A stretch of DNA of 64,000 nt from Aliidiomarina indica (GCF_015354615.1 NZ_JACAVQ010000004.1:168266-232265); one strand, 5' to 3'; shown: positions 29,945-40,321, numbered from the stretch's first letter. Made by a program: numbers and translations. Notes: generated by a model not told the origin, from the letters alone.

Positions 29945-30424
29945 TTAGGTTTCCGGTAACACCTCATGGGCTGCGAGCAGCGCGATGAGTTGGTCTTCTA
30001 ACTCAAGACGGTTTTGCAGGGATTCGCCTAACAGAGATAAATCATGGGTAAACTTGGGAAGAGGATCTGTATCTGTCACTTCTGCGTAATCATCATTGAA
30101 GCGCAATGCAACTTCTGTGGTCGTGGCAATAAGGGGGTATATTTGCTTAGAAAGGGCATCCGTGTGTTGATTGTGAGCTTTTGCCTCTTCAAGAATATGG
30201 TCATAGAGTTCAAAATGACCGGCAGAAATGTAATCCACTAAAACTTCGCAAAATTCCCGAATATCTGATGCAGCCGGTAACTGTTCTGCGTGTTCATCAT
30301 AAGGGGGTAGTCCGGCTAGTTTGAAGTAGCGCACGAGTAAATCTTGGCGTTCATCGAGCCATCGATCCAACGCCGAGTGCAATCCCGCCCATTGTTGTTT
30401 GGCTTCTGTGTTCCGGCGTAACAT
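29945..30424 (-). CDS. rsd: Anti-sigma-70 regulator Rsd/AlgQ
   Basis: A 159-residue helical protein that binds sigma-70 region 4 and helps the switch to alternative sigma factors in stationary phase. Marks are LDRWLDERQDLLVRYFKLAG, REFCEVLVDYISAGHFELYDHILEE and SLLGESLQNRLELEDQLIALL, which line up with E. coli Rsd (158 residues). The chosen ATG has AAGGAG seven bases upstream; the frame runs on to 30499. Divergence from nudC-hemE is the same as in E. coli. Confidence 0.93.
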   Translation of the reverse strand: MLRRNTEAKQQWAGLHSALDRWLDERQDLLVRYFKLAGLPPYDEHAEQLPAASDIREFCEVLVDYISAGHFELYDHILEEAKAHNQHTDALSKQIYPLIATTTEVALRFNDDYAEVTDTDPLPKFTHDLSLLGESLQNRLELEDQLIALLAAHEVLPET

Positions 30425-30556
30425 AATATAACTCCTTGCAAGCTTCCTGCGGACCGGGTGTGTAACTCCACTGTACTGTGTGAACGTAGCGAAGATCAAC
30501 TTTATTCATCGGCACCTTTCGTTTTCTTAACATCGGGCTGATTCTAAGGATAAATC

Positions 30557-31363
30557 ATGATTCAACCAGCAGACACGCCCCAGCGCGACGATGCCGTAAA
30601 TTGGTTTATTGTGCAGGGCAACCAATTACTCACCGACCATGATGGGAAAATTCCGATTGCGGATATCACCCGTTTTCCGCTCGCGGAGCTCGAGTATACG
30701 GCAAAAATTGGTGAGCTAGAGGGTATGCCTGCGTACGTATTGGTGTGGCCAAAAGATGTGACCGTTCCTGACGGATTGCAATGGACACCCTTGCGCCAAT
30801 TGTTATTGGTTTCCGATAGCGAAACTTTTGCGCTAGCGGGCAAGGCCTGCCAAGTGCATCACTTCTTACAGACCCATCAGTACTGCGGCCGCTGCGGAAG
30901 CGAAACTGTCCAGATGGAAACGGAGTTGGCGGTTCTGTGTCCGCAATGTGATTTTCTCTGTTATCCAAGAATCTCGCCGTGCATTATTGTCGCGATTTAT
31001 AAAGGCAGCGACATACTGTTGGCGCGCGGGAGTCGTCATCCCGAGGGACTATTCTCAATTCTCGCAGGCTTTGTGGAAAGCGGTGAGTCACTTGAACAAG
31101 CGGTACATCGGGAAGTGCTGGAGGAAGCGGGTATTCAGATCAAAGATGTTCGCTACCGTTTTAGTCAACCGTGGCCATTTCCACATTCGCTGATGGCCGG
31201 ATTCACTGCCCAGTGGCATTCAGGCACGTTAGTGTTGGATCCAAGTGAGCTGATCGAAGGCAATTGGTTTGCTTTAACCGATTTGCCGAAAACGCCCCCT
31301 GAGGGCACGATAGCGGCCCGTTTAATCGCGACAGTAAAAGCTGAAGTTTTGGATGCTTCCTGA
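30557..31363 (+). CDS. nudC: NADH pyrophosphatase / RNA deNADding Nudix hydrolase
   Basis: A 268-residue Nudix enzyme that hydrolyses NADH and removes NAD caps from RNA 5' ends. The zinc site is formed by CGRCG (about residue 113) and CPQC (about 131). The Nudix box is [23 protein letters not shown] (about 173-195), and the NADH-specific motif SQPWPFPHS follows at about 206-214. Length is near that of E. coli NudC (257). It overlaps no gene but lies 37 bases before hemE, conserved with E. coli. Confidence 0.95.
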   Translation: MIQPADTPQRDDAVNWFIVQGNQLLTDHDGKIPIADITRFPLAELEYTAKIGELEGMPAYVLVWPKDVTVPDGLQWTPLRQLLLVSDSETFALAGKACQVHHFLQTHQYCGRCGSETVQMETELAVLCPQCDFLCYPRISPCIIVAIYKGSDILLARGSRHPEGLFSILAGFVESGESLEQAVHREVLEEAGIQIKDVRYRFSQPWPFPHSLMAGFTAQWHSGTLVLDPSELIEGNWFALTDLPKTPPEGTIAARLIATVKAEVLDAS

Positions 31364-31400
31364 TAGAATTCGGCCCATAAATTTAAAGGATCAGGATGCT

Positions 31401-32468
31401 ATGAGTACTGAGTTAAAGAATGACCGCTATTTGCGCGCCTTGGCGAAACAGCCTGTAGACCGAACGCCCATTTGGATGATGCGCCAAGCTGGCCGCTATC
31501 TGCCGGAGTATCGCGAAGTTCGCTCGCAAGCGGGTGACTTTATGAGCCTCTGTCGAAATGCAGAACTCGCCTGCGAAGTCACCTTACAGCCGCTGCGCCG
31601 CTACCCACTTGATGCCGCCATATTATTCTCAGATATTCTCACCATTCCTGATGCAATGGGTTTGGGGCTGTATTTCGAGCAGGGAGAAGGTCCTCGCTTT
31701 CAGCGTCCTTTGCGGGATGCACGCGCCGTGGCCGCATTAGCTGTGCCAGATCCTGAAGATGAGCTAGGCTATGTGATGAACGCGGTGCGCACGATTCGCC
31801 GCGAGTTAAAAGGTGAGGTTCCCCTCATCGGCTTCTCGGGTAGCCCGTGGACACTGGCCACCTACATGGTTGAAGGCGGCAGCACAAAGAACTTCTCCAT
31901 TGTGAAAAAAATGATGTTTCAAGAGCCTGCGGTGATGCATCAGCTTTTAGATAAGTTAGCGCAATCGGTTACTTCTTATTTGAATGCGCAAATCGCAAAT
32001 GGTGCGCAATCAGTGATGATCTTCGATACTTGGGGTGGTGTGCTGTCACCGCGGGATTACCAAGAGTTTAGTTTGCGTTATATGGCGCAAATTGTAGATG
32101 GCTTAACGCGTGAGAACGAAGGCCGTAAAGTGCCCGTCACGCTATTTACAAAAAATGGCGGTCAATGGCTTGAACTAATGGCTGCCACGGGTTGTGATGC
32201 CTTAGGAGTCGATTGGACGACGAATCTAGGGGATGCACGTGCTCGGGTTGGTGAGCAGGTGGCGTTGCAAGGTAATATGGATCCGAGTGTGCTTTATGCA
32301 CCTCCGGAGCGTATTCGCGAAGAAGTTCAAACCATCTTAACAAGCTTCGGGAATGGTACGGGTCATGTATTTAACTTGGGGCATGGTATTCACCCAGAAG
32401 TGGATCCAGCCCATGCAGAAGCTTTCATTAAAGCGGTTACAGAACTGAGTCCGGCTTTCCATAAGTGA
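31401..32468 (+). CDS. hemE: Uroporphyrinogen decarboxylase
   Basis: Cytoplasmic haem-pathway enzyme converting uroporphyrinogen III to coproporphyrinogen III. The 355 residues match the E. coli enzyme (354). Family signatures are [16 protein letters not shown] near residue 21, [15 protein letters not shown] near 74, [23 protein letters not shown] and [15 protein letters not shown] near the end. ATG 31401 has AGGATCAGGA upstream; the frame extends back to 31353 inside nudC. Probably translated from a nudC-hemE transcript. Confidence 0.97.
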   Translation: MSTELKNDRYLRALAKQPVDRTPIWMMRQAGRYLPEYREVRSQAGDFMSLCRNAELACEVTLQPLRRYPLDAAILFSDILTIPDAMGLGLYFEQGEGPRFQRPLRDARAVAALAVPDPEDELGYVMNAVRTIRRELKGEVPLIGFSGSPWTLATYMVEGGSTKNFSIVKKMMFQEPAVMHQLLDKLAQSVTSYLNAQIANGAQSVMIFDTWGGVLSPRDYQEFSLRYMAQIVDGLTRENEGRKVPVTLFTKNGGQWLELMAATGCDALGVDWTTNLGDARARVGEQVALQGNMDPSVLYAPPERIREEVQTILTSFGNGTGHVFNLGHGIHPEVDPAHAEAFIKAVTELSPAFHK

Positions 32469-32502
32469 TCGTTTTTGCGACCAATCCCGATATATAAGCG
32501 TT

Positions 32503-32530
32503 GAAGGTGTCAGGATGGCTGGCACCTTTG
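32503..32530 (+). terminator. Possible terminator after hemE
   Basis: AAGGTGTCAG pairs with CTGGCACCTT (one G.T wobble) with a short T-run. Weak tail, so moderate support only. Confidence 0.55.
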
Positions 32531-32585
32531 CGTTACAATGCTCGTATATAGTTAAAGAGCTGTTTATAAGGGACGCTGGGAGCAT

Positions 32586-33641
32586 ATGTCGAATCGTTCA
32601 TATTTTACACCGTTAACCGTGATCGCAGTTATTTTGGCTGTGGTTGTTGGCGTGTTGTACTTTTCTGATGATGAAGATACAACAAATCAGCGTGGCATGG
32701 GCGCTGCATCCGTGATTGGCGCGCCGGCGCGTGTCATGGAATTTCGCGATATCATTGAAGGACTAGGCACCGCCCAAGCGCGCGAGTCGGTCGACATAAT
32801 GGCGCGCGTTTCGCAAACCGTCAGTGGCATTCACTTCTCCGATGGAGACGATGTTGAGGAAGGCCAACTTCTCGTGAGCTTGTCAGACCGAGAAGAACAA
32901 GCGCGGGTGCAGGAATTGGAGTTTCGGCTTGCCGAAAACCGCCGTCAGTTAGCTCGTTTACGGGAACTCGCTCAAGAAAATGCAGCATCGCGCAGTATGA
33001 TCGATGAGCAAGAAGTGCGCGTAGAACAAACCAGTGCAGAATTAGAAGTGGCTCGCTCGCGTCTCGCCGAAATGACGATTTATGCCCCCTTCAGTGGCAA
33101 ACTAGGGCTGCGCAAAGTGAGTCAAGGCCAGTTAGTGCGCTCAGGTGACGTCATTACCACGCTCGATGCGATTTCTCCCATCTTTGTTGATTTCAGCGTG
33201 CCGGAACTCTACCTTCCCAGTCTTAATCCAGGCCAGCGTGTTATTGCCATGTCAGCGGCTTATCCAGAGCGCGAGTTTATTGGCGAAATTGTTAGTTTAG
33301 CGTCGCGTGTTGATCCCGTAACCCGCTCAATTTTGGTCCGTGCGTCGATTGACAATGAAGGCCGCGAACTGCGCGCCGGTATGTTGTTGCGTATTCAACT
33401 CGAGCGTCGCGTCGATCATACCTTGATGGTGCCTGAAAGTGCTGTTATTCCAATTCGTAACGAGCAATTCGTTTACGTGGTGAACGATGAAGATCGCGCG
33501 GTTCGCACACTTGTGGAAACCGGCCGCCGGCTGCCGGGTTGGGTTGAAATCCTCGATGGCATTGAAGAAGGCGATATGATTATCGTCGAAGGCACAATCC
33601 GTGTGCGTGATGGGTTACCCGTCAGTGTCACTGAACGCTAA
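32586..33641 (+). CDS. RND efflux membrane-fusion (adaptor) protein
   Basis: A 351-residue periplasmic adaptor anchored by one N-terminal helix (about residues 9-27). The order is barrel-sandwich half (QTVSGIHFSDGDDVEEGQLLVSL), coiled-coil hairpin (EEQARVQELEFRLAENRRQLARL... about 100-160), second barrel-sandwich half (TIYAPFSGKLGLRKVSQGQLV), beta-barrel and membrane-proximal domain. These proteins join an RND pump to an outer-membrane channel. It starts with GGAG upstream and is 14 bases from the pump gene. No TolC-like gene or regulator is present, so a shared TolC elsewhere is expected. Confidence 0.93.
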   Translation: MSNRSYFTPLTVIAVILAVVVGVLYFSDDEDTTNQRGMGAASVIGAPARVMEFRDIIEGLGTAQARESVDIMARVSQTVSGIHFSDGDDVEEGQLLVSLSDREEQARVQELEFRLAENRRQLARLRELAQENAASRSMIDEQEVRVEQTSAELEVARSRLAEMTIYAPFSGKLGLRKVSQGQLVRSGDVITTLDAISPIFVDFSVPELYLPSLNPGQRVIAMSAAYPEREFIGEIVSLASRVDPVTRSILVRASIDNEGRELRAGMLLRIQLERRVDHTLMVPESAVIPIRNEQFVYVVNDEDRAVRTLVETGRRLPGWVEILDGIEEGDMIIVEGTIRVRDGLPVSVTER

Positions 33642-33655
33642 TTGGAGGCAGTGCG

Positions 33656-36600
33656 ATGTTTCTTTCTGATACGTCGGTTAAGCGTCCAGTTTTTGCGACG
33701 GTTATTAATATTCTTCTTATTATTTTCGGGGTGGTTGCGTTTACATCGCTGCCACTGCGGGAATACCCAAACATTGAGCCCCCGGTTGTTTCTGTAAACA
33801 CCAACTATCCGGGCGCCAACGCTGAAATCGTTGAAACTCAGATCACGCAAGTGATTGAGGAACGCATCAGTGGAATCGATGGAATTAAAACCATCACCTC
33901 ACGCAGCCGCGATGGCAACTCACGCATTACCATTGAGTTTGAACAAAGTCGAAATATCGATTCTGCGGCAAATGATGTGCGTGAGCGTGTGCAACGGGTT
34001 CTACGCAATCTTCCTGAGCAAGTGATGCCTCCGGAAGTCACCAAAGCGAATGCCGACGAAGACACTGTGGTTTGGTACAACTTGCGCAGCGAGAACATGA
34101 CCACCTTGGAGTTAACGGATTTCGCGAACCGCTATATTGTCGATCGGCTTTCGGTTGTGGATGGCGTGGCCCGCGTTAATATTGGTGGCGAACGTCGCTA
34201 TGCCATGAAGCTTTGGCTCGATCGTAACGCCATGGCGGCGCGCGGCATTACCGTTACCGATCTTGAGAATCGTTTGCGCGCGGAGAATGTCGAGTTACCG
34301 GCAGGGCGCATTGAGTCGCGGGATCGCGAGTTCTCGGTGCGCGTTGCTCGCAGCTATCTAACACCTCAAGACTTTGCGAATCTTTCGATTGTATCGGGCT
34401 CCGATGGCTACTTGGTGCGATTGGGCGAAGTCGCACGAGTGTCGTTAGAAGCAGAAGACGATCGCTCGGAATTCCGTGGCAACGGAATAAATATGATTGG
34501 CTTGGGGATCATTCGCCAATCGGACGCGAATACCTTGGAAGTTGTTGATAACGTCGAACGCGAGATTGAGCGTTTACGGGCCACCTTACCAGCAAGCATG
34601 ATATTGGTGCCTTCGTACGATTCGTCGATCTTTATTCGCGACTCCATTCAAGAAGTGTACAACACCCTGTTTATTGCGATGGCGATGGTTGTCATTGTGA
34701 TCTACCTCTTCCTGGGCAATATTCGTGTCACCCTGATTCCGGCTATCACGGTGCCGGTGGCACTGATGTCTTCGTATATTGTGCTCTATGCCATGGGATT
34801 CTCGATTAACCTGCTCACCCTATTGGCGTTGGTGCTTGCCATCGGGTTGGTGGTGGACGACTCCATCGTGGTTCTGGAGAACATTTATCGACGGGTTGAG
34901 GCGGGCGACCCGCCCCTTCTGGCCGCTTATCGAGGCGCCCGCGAAGTAGGTTTCGCTGTTGTTGCGACAACCTTAGTGCTGATTTCGGTGTTCATCCCCC
35001 TCATCTTCCTTGATGGCAATATCGGTATGTTATTTACCGAATTTGCGCTCGCCTTGGCGGCTGCCGTCGCCTTCTCGAGTATCACGGCGCTAACACTCTC
35101 GCCGATGTTGTGCTCAAAGATACTCAAAAAGCAGGAGCGCAATAAAGGTTTTGGTAAGTTTCTTGATCGTGGCTTTAAGCGCATTGAAGAAAAATATGAA
35201 ACCCTGGTGCGTAAAACAATTAGTGTTCCAATTATGGCATTCGTTGTTGTGGCCTTGGCTGCCGGCGCCGGTTACCTCATGTTTGACCGTATTGGCCAAG
35301 AATTCGTGCCGCCGGAAGATCGCGGCAATTTCTTCGTCATGATACGTGCGGCTGAAGGTGCGAGTCAGGAATCGAACGCCCGTAATATGCGCGAAATTGA
35401 GAATATTTTGCTGCCCTACATTGACGAAGGCAAAGTTGATCGACTGATCATTCGTACGCCGGGTTGGGGCAATAGCGCGGGTATAGCCATCGTGGGAACT
35501 ATTCCATTTAGTGAGCGGGATTGGAGTTCATTTGAATTAATGAACGAGATTCGCGTGAAGCTCCAAGAGGTTCCTGACGTTATTGCCTTTGCCAATATGC
35601 GCAGTGGTATTGGCGGTGGCGGCGGCGGTGGCCGACCAGTTGAATTTGTATTGCAAGGAAACACCTTCGAAGATTTGGCACGCTATCGCGATATCGTGTT
35701 GGAAAAGGCAGCGGAAAATCCGGGCTTGATCCAGCTGGATAGCGATTACAATGAAACGGTTCCGCAGTTGATGATTCAAATTGATCAGGAGCGCGCGGCA
35801 GATCTTGGGGTGTCGGTGGGTGATATCGGTCGTACCCTAGAAAGTATGCTTGGGCAACGACGGGTAACCCGTTATCAAGATCGCGGTGAAGAATACAACG
35901 TGATTCTTGAGGGTGAGCGTGATGACTATCGCACGCCACAGTCGATTAACAATATTTATGTGCGTTCCCAGCGCACCGGGCAGCTTGTGCCTATGTCGAA
36001 CTTAGTCACGGTGACAGAAGGCGCGACGGCATCCCAGTTAAATCGATATAACCGGATGCGTTCGATCACTATCACTGCCAACCTTGCCGATGGCTATTCG
36101 CTGGGTGAAGCCCTCAACTATCTAGAAAACATCGTGGCGGAACATTTGCCTGATGACGTGATGATTGATTACAAAGGGCAATCTCTGCTGTACCAAGAAG
36201 GTGGCAATACCATCATCTTTATTTTTGGTTTGGCGTTGGCGATTACCTTCTTGGTGTTGGCCGCACAGTTTGAGAGCTTTGTGCATCCGTTCGTGATTAT
36301 TCTCACGGTTCCGCTCGCAATATTTGGGGCGCTGTTCGGACTTTGGGTCACCGGCATGACGATTAATATTTACTCCCAGATTGGTCTGGTGATGTTGATC
36401 GGGTTGGCGGCGAAGAACGGTATCTTGATCGTGGAGTTTGCGAATCAGTTGCGCGACGCAGGGATGAAATTCGAGGATGCTTTAGCGCGTGCCTCGCGTT
36501 TACGCTTACGTCCGATCATTATGACGGCTTTTACCACCCTGATGAGTGCTTTGCCGCTGGTGCTTGCCTCTGGGCCAGGTGCCGAAAGCCGTATGGTTAT

Positions 36601-36799
36601 TGGTACCGTCATTTTTGCCGGTGTCGCGTTCTCGGCCTTTATGACGATATTCTTAGTGCCAGCGCTTTATATGGGACTAGCGAAGAATACGCGTTCTCCA
36701 CGCCAGCTAGAGCGTGACCTCGAGCGTATGGAAGAAGAACACCCGGATCGACGGGGTGAAGTTGAAGTGCTTAAAGAAGTGGAACAAGCGCTGAAATAA
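33656..36799 (+). CDS. RND multidrug-type efflux pump, inner-membrane subunit
   Basis: A 1047-residue proton antiporter of the AcrB/HAE1 family. It begins FLSDTSVKRPVFATVINILL, has two large periplasmic loops, and carries the paired Asp of TM4 in IGLVVDDSIVVLENIYRR (about residue 405) used for proton relay, the matching GLAAKNGILIVEFANQ in TM10, and RLRPIIMTAFTT. A glycine run in GIGGGGGGGRPVEFVLQG marks the second porter loop. It is close to the long-chain RND group without a clear orthologue; substrates are unknown. RBS GGAGG lies upstream. The acidic C-terminal tail is longer than usual. A terminator follows. Confidence 0.94.
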   Translation: MFLSDTSVKRPVFATVINILLIIFGVVAFTSLPLREYPNIEPPVVSVNTNYPGANAEIVETQITQVIEERISGIDGIKTITSRSRDGNSRITIEFEQSRNIDSAANDVRERVQRVLRNLPEQVMPPEVTKANADEDTVVWYNLRSENMTTLELTDFANRYIVDRLSVVDGVARVNIGGERRYAMKLWLDRNAMAARGITVTDLENRLRAENVELPAGRIESRDREFSVRVARSYLTPQDFANLSIVSGSDGYLVRLGEVARVSLEAEDDRSEFRGNGINMIGLGIIRQSDANTLEVVDNVEREIERLRATLPASMILVPSYDSSIFIRDSIQEVYNTLFIAMAMVVIVIYLFLGNIRVTLIPAITVPVALMSSYIVLYAMGFSINLLTLLALVLAIGLVVDDSIVVLENIYRRVEAGDPPLLAAYRGAREVGFAVVATTLVLISVFIPLIFLDGNIGMLFTEFALALAAAVAFSSITALTLSPMLCSKILKKQERNKGFGKFLDRGFKRIEEKYETLVRKTISVPIMAFVVVALAAGAGYLMFDRIGQEFVPPEDRGNFFVMIRAAEGASQESNARNMREIENILLPYIDEGKVDRLIIRTPGWGNSAGIAIVGTIPFSERDWSSFELMNEIRVKLQEVPDVIAFANMRSGIGGGGGGGRPVEFVLQGNTFEDLARYRDIVLEKAAENPGLIQLDSDYNETVPQLMIQIDQERAADLGVSVGDIGRTLESMLGQRRVTRYQDRGEEYNVILEGERDDYRTPQSINNIYVRSQRTGQLVPMSNLVTVTEGATASQLNRYNRMRSITITANLADGYSLGEALNYLENIVAEHLPDDVMIDYKGQSLLYQEGGNTIIFIFGLALAITFLVLAAQFESFVHPFVIILTVPLAIFGALFGLWVTGMTINIYSQIGLVMLIGLAAKNGILIVEFANQLRDAGMKFEDALARASRLRLRPIIMTAFTTLMSALPLVLASGPGAESRMVIGTVIFAGVAFSAFMTIFLVPALYMGLAKNTRSPRQLERDLERMEEEHPDRRGEVEVLKEVEQALK

Positions 36800-36814
36800 A
36801 ACGGATATAGGTTA

Positions 36815-36853
36815 GAAAAAACTCCCGTCGCTTTGTCGCGCGGGAGTTTTTTT
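36815..36853. terminator. Terminator between RND pump and phosphodiesterase genes
   Basis: AAAAAAACTCCCG pairs with CGGGAGTTTTTTT, with an inner GC-rich segment, in the gap between convergent genes. A- and T-runs on both sides allow bidirectional use. Confidence 0.9.
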
Positions 36854-36864
36854 ATGCGGAAATT

Positions 36865-37584
36865 TCAAAAATTAAACGGTGACGCAGAGGTGAGGCCGTC
36901 GATAACATTGCGGGTATGACGTGGGTGATTGGTAAAGAGTCCGCCAACTCCCCAACGCTTTAGCAGCAAAATATCTTCCGGTTCATCCACCGTATACACA
37001 AATACCTTCAGGCCGCGCTGATGGGCGTCTTGAATAAGCTCAAAGGTGACAAAGTCGATGTCGATATGCAGTGAATAGGCGTCGAGTTCATTGGCAAAGC
37101 GGGCGTAATCTAACAGGCAACTGGCGCTCAGTGCACCAATGCGAGTTTTCGGCCGGCTTTGTTTTAATGCGTGGATCCAATGATGATTAAAGGCGGAAAC
37201 GATTAATTGGTCTGAGCTGAACCCCAATGTTTGTTCCGCCTGGTTGAGAACTTCAACGAGGGCAGCCTGACTGACCTGAGATTTTAGCTCAATATTCACG
37301 AAACAACGCCCCTGAATAAACTCAAGTGCTTCGAGAAGTGTTGGGATGGGGTGCTGACTAAATATGCGTAACGCACGAACTTGCGCACTCGTCAGATCTT
37401 GAAAGCGACCGGGTTGCGCTGCCAGACGTCGTAAATACCGGTCATGAAACACAAAGAGCTCGCCATCGACTTCCATGACGTCTAATTCAATACCATCGGC
37501 ATGGGCATCAATTGCGCGCTCAAAGGCCACCAGGGTGTTCTCTGGGGCCTCAAAACTTGCGCCACGGTGTGCGATCACGAGCAT
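36865..37584 (-). CDS. Glycerophosphodiester phosphodiesterase
   Basis: A 239-residue GDPD-family enzyme that splits glycerophosphodiesters into an alcohol and glycerol 3-phosphate. The N-terminus IAHRGASFEAPENTLVAFERAI contains the catalytic His and Arg, GIELDVMEVDGELFVFHD the metal-binding Glu/Asp and second His, and FVNIELKS a further ligand. No signal peptide is present, so it is cytoplasmic, like E. coli UgpQ. It lies 37 bases after psd on the same strand, giving an rsgA-psd-gdpd order, where E. coli has a mechanosensitive channel gene instead. Both neighbours act on phospholipid-derived molecules. Confidence 0.92.
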   Translation of the reverse strand: MLVIAHRGASFEAPENTLVAFERAIDAHADGIELDVMEVDGELFVFHDRYLRRLAAQPGRFQDLTSAQVRALRIFSQHPIPTLLEALEFIQGRCFVNIELKSQVSQAALVEVLNQAEQTLGFSSDQLIVSAFNHHWIHALKQSRPKTRIGALSASCLLDYARFANELDAYSLHIDIDFVTFELIQDAHQRGLKVFVYTVDEPEDILLLKRWGVGGLFTNHPRHTRNVIDGLTSASPFNF

Positions 37585-37621
37585 TCATCGCTCCTTCCCT
37601 ACGATTGACCTCTGGAACGGT

Positions 37622-38503
37622 CTAGTCAGTGTTTTTTCTGCTAAGCGTCCCCATGACGGTTCCCATTCGGGTAATGGTGCCAGCAGATAGATTGTCTGAG
37701 AATTCCATCATCCCTTCAGGGAAGGTAAGCACCACCGTAGAACCTAGCTTAAAACGACCCATCTCTTCGCCTTGGCGCAGATGAATCGCGTTCAGGCCTT
37801 CCGCGGGGTAATCCCACGTATGTACACGCGGGCCTGTCGGAGGCGTGACGGTTCCGGCCCAAACAGTTTCGATACTGGCAACGATAGTGGCGCCCACTAG
37901 CACCATGGTAAAAGGTCCGTGTTCGCTATCGAAAACGGCAACAACGCGCTCATTACGCGCAAATAAGTTAGGGACGTTAGCCGCAGTAAGAGGATTGACC
38001 GAAAATAAATCGCCGGGCACGTAAATCATTTGCCGCAATGTGCCGTCGAGGGGCATGTGGATACGATGGTAATCGCGCGGGGCGAGGTAAATTGTCGCAA
38101 ATTGACCATTCTCAAATTCAGCGGCTAGTGCATCGTCACCACCGAGCAGCGCCCGAGTGGAATAGTTGTGGTTCTTCGCTTGCACAATGCTATCGCCGTG
38201 AATCGGACCTAGCTGGCTGACCGTTCCGTCTACCGGGTGGGCAAGCTCGCCTGCTTTAGATTGTAACGGACGTACTTCGGGCTTAAGCGGACGTGTAAAA
38301 AACTCATTAAATGTAGGATAAGCTCGGTAATCTTCTTGCTGCGCCTCGTTCATATCCACGTTGTATTTGTTAATAAACCAACGGGTAAACGCCCGCGTCA
38401 GCCAACCTGCGCGCGCACTGGCAAATTTGCCCATAGCACGGGACAACAAATGCTTGGGCATGATGTACTGGGCGATAATCTTGAATCGATCTAAAGCGGA
38501 CAC
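37622..38503 (-). CDS. psd: Phosphatidylserine decarboxylase proenzyme
   Basis: Inner-membrane enzyme making phosphatidylethanolamine. The 293-residue proenzyme has the self-cleavage LGST motif in [16 protein letters not shown], about 45 residues from the C-terminus, where the Ser becomes the pyruvoyl group. [50 protein letters not shown] and [15 protein letters not shown] all match E. coli Psd. GTG 38503 (VSALDRF) is chosen with AGAGG upstream; a TTG at 38518 would precede it. The C-terminal tail of the E. coli protein is missing, so this is the shorter type. It follows rsgA on the same strand. Confidence 0.95.
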   Translation of the reverse strand: MSALDRFKIIAQYIMPKHLLSRAMGKFASARAGWLTRAFTRWFINKYNVDMNEAQQEDYRAYPTFNEFFTRPLKPEVRPLQSKAGELAHPVDGTVSQLGPIHGDSIVQAKNHNYSTRALLGGDDALAAEFENGQFATIYLAPRDYHRIHMPLDGTLRQMIYVPGDLFSVNPLTAANVPNLFARNERVVAVFDSEHGPFTMVLVGATIVASIETVWAGTVTPPTGPRVHTWDYPAEGLNAIHLRQGEEMGRFKLGSTVVLTFPEGMMEFSDNLSAGTITRMGTVMGTLSRKNTD

Positions 38504-38541
38504 TGAACTACCTCTCAACGAATGTTAATTCTAATAAACAT

Positions 38542-39555
38542 TTACGCATGTTCTTTGACAATACGATGATAATTCTCAAGACGCTTGGCGTCGAGCGCGC
38601 CTTCTGCAACTGCTAATTGCATTGCGCAGCCTGGGTCACTGCCATGTTTGCAATCGCGAAATTTACAAGCGCCCAAAAACGAGCGCATATCTTTAAAGCA
38701 GTATGCAACGCGCTCAGGATCGATGTGCCACAGGCCGAATTCACGAATTCCGGGGGAATCCAATAATGCGCCTCCTTGCTCTAGAGCATACCAACGGGCA
38801 ACGGTTGTCGTATGTTGGCCCAACCCAGAATTATCGGAGATGGCGCCAATGGCCAGATCAACTTCGGGCAATAGTGCTTTAATCAACGATGATTTACCCA
38901 CACCGGATTGCCCTACTAAGACTGAAATATGATCAGGGAATTGCGCGCGTAACGTTTCAATCCCTTCCTCTGTTTGCGCACTGACACGAATTACGGGGTA
39001 TCCGATGGACTCATAGACGCTTAGGCGAGATTCAATAAAATCGGACTCTTCAGGGGTAATCAGGTCGATTTTATTCATCACGATAATGGCATCAATACCT
39101 GCATCCTCGCAGGCCACTAAATAGCGATCGATAATTTGGTCAGAAAAGGCAGGCTGGGAAGACGACACAATAAAAATCTGATCTACGTTCGCCGCGATAG
39201 GTTTAATACCATCATACTGATCGGGGCGGCAGAGTACCGATGTGCGTTCTTCTACAGCTTCAATCACACCCTGTAAGCCTTGTTCAGAGCTCGCTGCGCG
39301 GCGCCATGCAACGATATCGCCAGTGACCAATGAACTTACCGTACGACGTATATTACAACGCAAAATATCGCCTTCGGCGGTGAGGATATCCGCATGTTGA
39401 CCAAAGCGGCTTACCACGCGACCATGTTCAAGCTGTCCGAGCTGCTCATCAAGCCATTCAGTTTCTTGCTTCATGTGGCGTTTCGCGAGGCGCTTCTCTT
39501 GATTTGCACGCACACGCCTGAGTTGCCCTTTGGTGAGTTTCGACCGTTTTGCCAA
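38542..39555 (-). CDS. rsgA: Ribosome small-subunit biogenesis GTPase RsgA
   Basis: A 337-residue circularly permuted GTPase that acts late in 30S maturation. An OB-fold (about residues 35-110) comes first, then the G motifs in permuted order: VMNKIDL (G4), GQSGVGKSSLIKALLP (G1), DSPGIREFGLW (G3), and a C-terminal zinc finger with CKFRDCKHGSDPGC. The basic start AKRSKLTKGQLRRVRANQEKRLAKR is typical. It heads rsgA-psd and is divergent from orn, the same arrangement as in E. coli. Confidence 0.96.
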   Translation of the reverse strand: MAKRSKLTKGQLRRVRANQEKRLAKRHMKQETEWLDEQLGQLEHGRVVSRFGQHADILTAEGDILRCNIRRTVSSLVTGDIVAWRRAASSEQGLQGVIEAVEERTSVLCRPDQYDGIKPIAANVDQIFIVSSSQPAFSDQIIDRYLVACEDAGIDAIIVMNKIDLITPEESDFIESRLSVYESIGYPVIRVSAQTEEGIETLRAQFPDHISVLVGQSGVGKSSLIKALLPEVDLAIGAISDNSGLGQHTTTVARWYALEQGGALLDSPGIREFGLWHIDPERVAYCFKDMRSFLGACKFRDCKHGSDPGCAMQLAVAEGALDAKRLENYHRIVKEHA

Positions 39556-39703
39556 TGCCTATTCCAACTTTAAAAAACGCTGTGCTTATGGTAGCAAAAT
39601 ATTTGTTGATGAGTTACATAAAGCGTCGGTAATAGCATGTTTTTCAATGCCGAACGGCTTAATTCCGTGTTAGCATGACAGCTCAAGAGGGAAGGAGAAA
39701 CGG

Positions 39704-40276
39704 ATGAGTGACGCAGCATCAACTGAAAACACTGGGCGTTTGATTTGGATCGATCTGGAAATGACGGGATTAAGCCCAGAAGAAGATGTGATTATTGAAA
39801 TTGCGACCATAGTGACCGACGACCAATTGAACGTTATAGCCGAAGGCCCAGTACTTGCAGTGCATCAGAGTGATGCGCGAATGGCGGCGATGGATGATTG
39901 GAACACGCGGACTCACACGGGCTCAGGGCTCGTTGCAAGGGTTCAGCAAAGCAAGTTGCGCGAAGCCGAGGCGGAAGCCGCAACCATCGAGTTTTTACAA
40001 CAACATGTTGCGCCAGGGAAGTCACCGATGTGTGGCAACAGTATATGCCAAGACCGCCGATTTTTAGCGCGCTACATGCCAACCCTTGAGGCATTCTTTC
40101 ATTATCGTAATCTTGATGTCAGTACCGTAAAGGAACTTGCGAAGCGCTGGAAACCAGAGATTCTCCCGGGCTTTGCTAAGCATAATAAGCATGAAGCGCT
40201 GGCCGATATCCTTGAGTCGATTGAAGAATTAAGATACTACCGCGAACATTTTTTCGACGAACAGAAAAAATCTTAA
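39704..40276 (+). CDS. orn: Oligoribonuclease
   Basis: A 190-residue DEDDh exonuclease that degrades 2-5 nucleotide RNAs, including pGpG from c-di-GMP breakdown. Metal ligands are in [11 protein letters not shown] (Asp and Glu, about residues 15-17), [11 protein letters not shown] (Asp) and [12 protein letters not shown] (His and Asp). Length matches E. coli (181). GGAAGGAG precedes the ATG. Divergent from rsgA; the tRNA-Gly gene follows. Turnover of pGpG links it in function, though not in operon, to the diguanylate cyclases in this window. Confidence 0.96.
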   Translation: MSDAASTENTGRLIWIDLEMTGLSPEEDVIIEIATIVTDDQLNVIAEGPVLAVHQSDARMAAMDDWNTRTHTGSGLVARVQQSKLREAEAEAATIEFLQQHVAPGKSPMCGNSICQDRRFLARYMPTLEAFFHYRNLDVSTVKELAKRWKPEILPGFAKHNKHEALADILESIEELRYYREHFFDEQKKS

Positions 40277-40286
40277 AGAAAGGGGG

Positions 40287-40321
40287 TTGCATTGGCCCCC
40301 GAATTCAGTAAAATGCGCTCC
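40287..40321 (+). promoter_or_regulatory. Promoter of the tRNA-Gly gene
   Basis: TTGCAT (40287-40292) and TAAAAT (40309-40314) with a 16-base spacer. The GC-rich GCGCTCCGC discriminator after the -10 box is typical of stringently controlled stable-RNA promoters. Confidence 0.7.
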
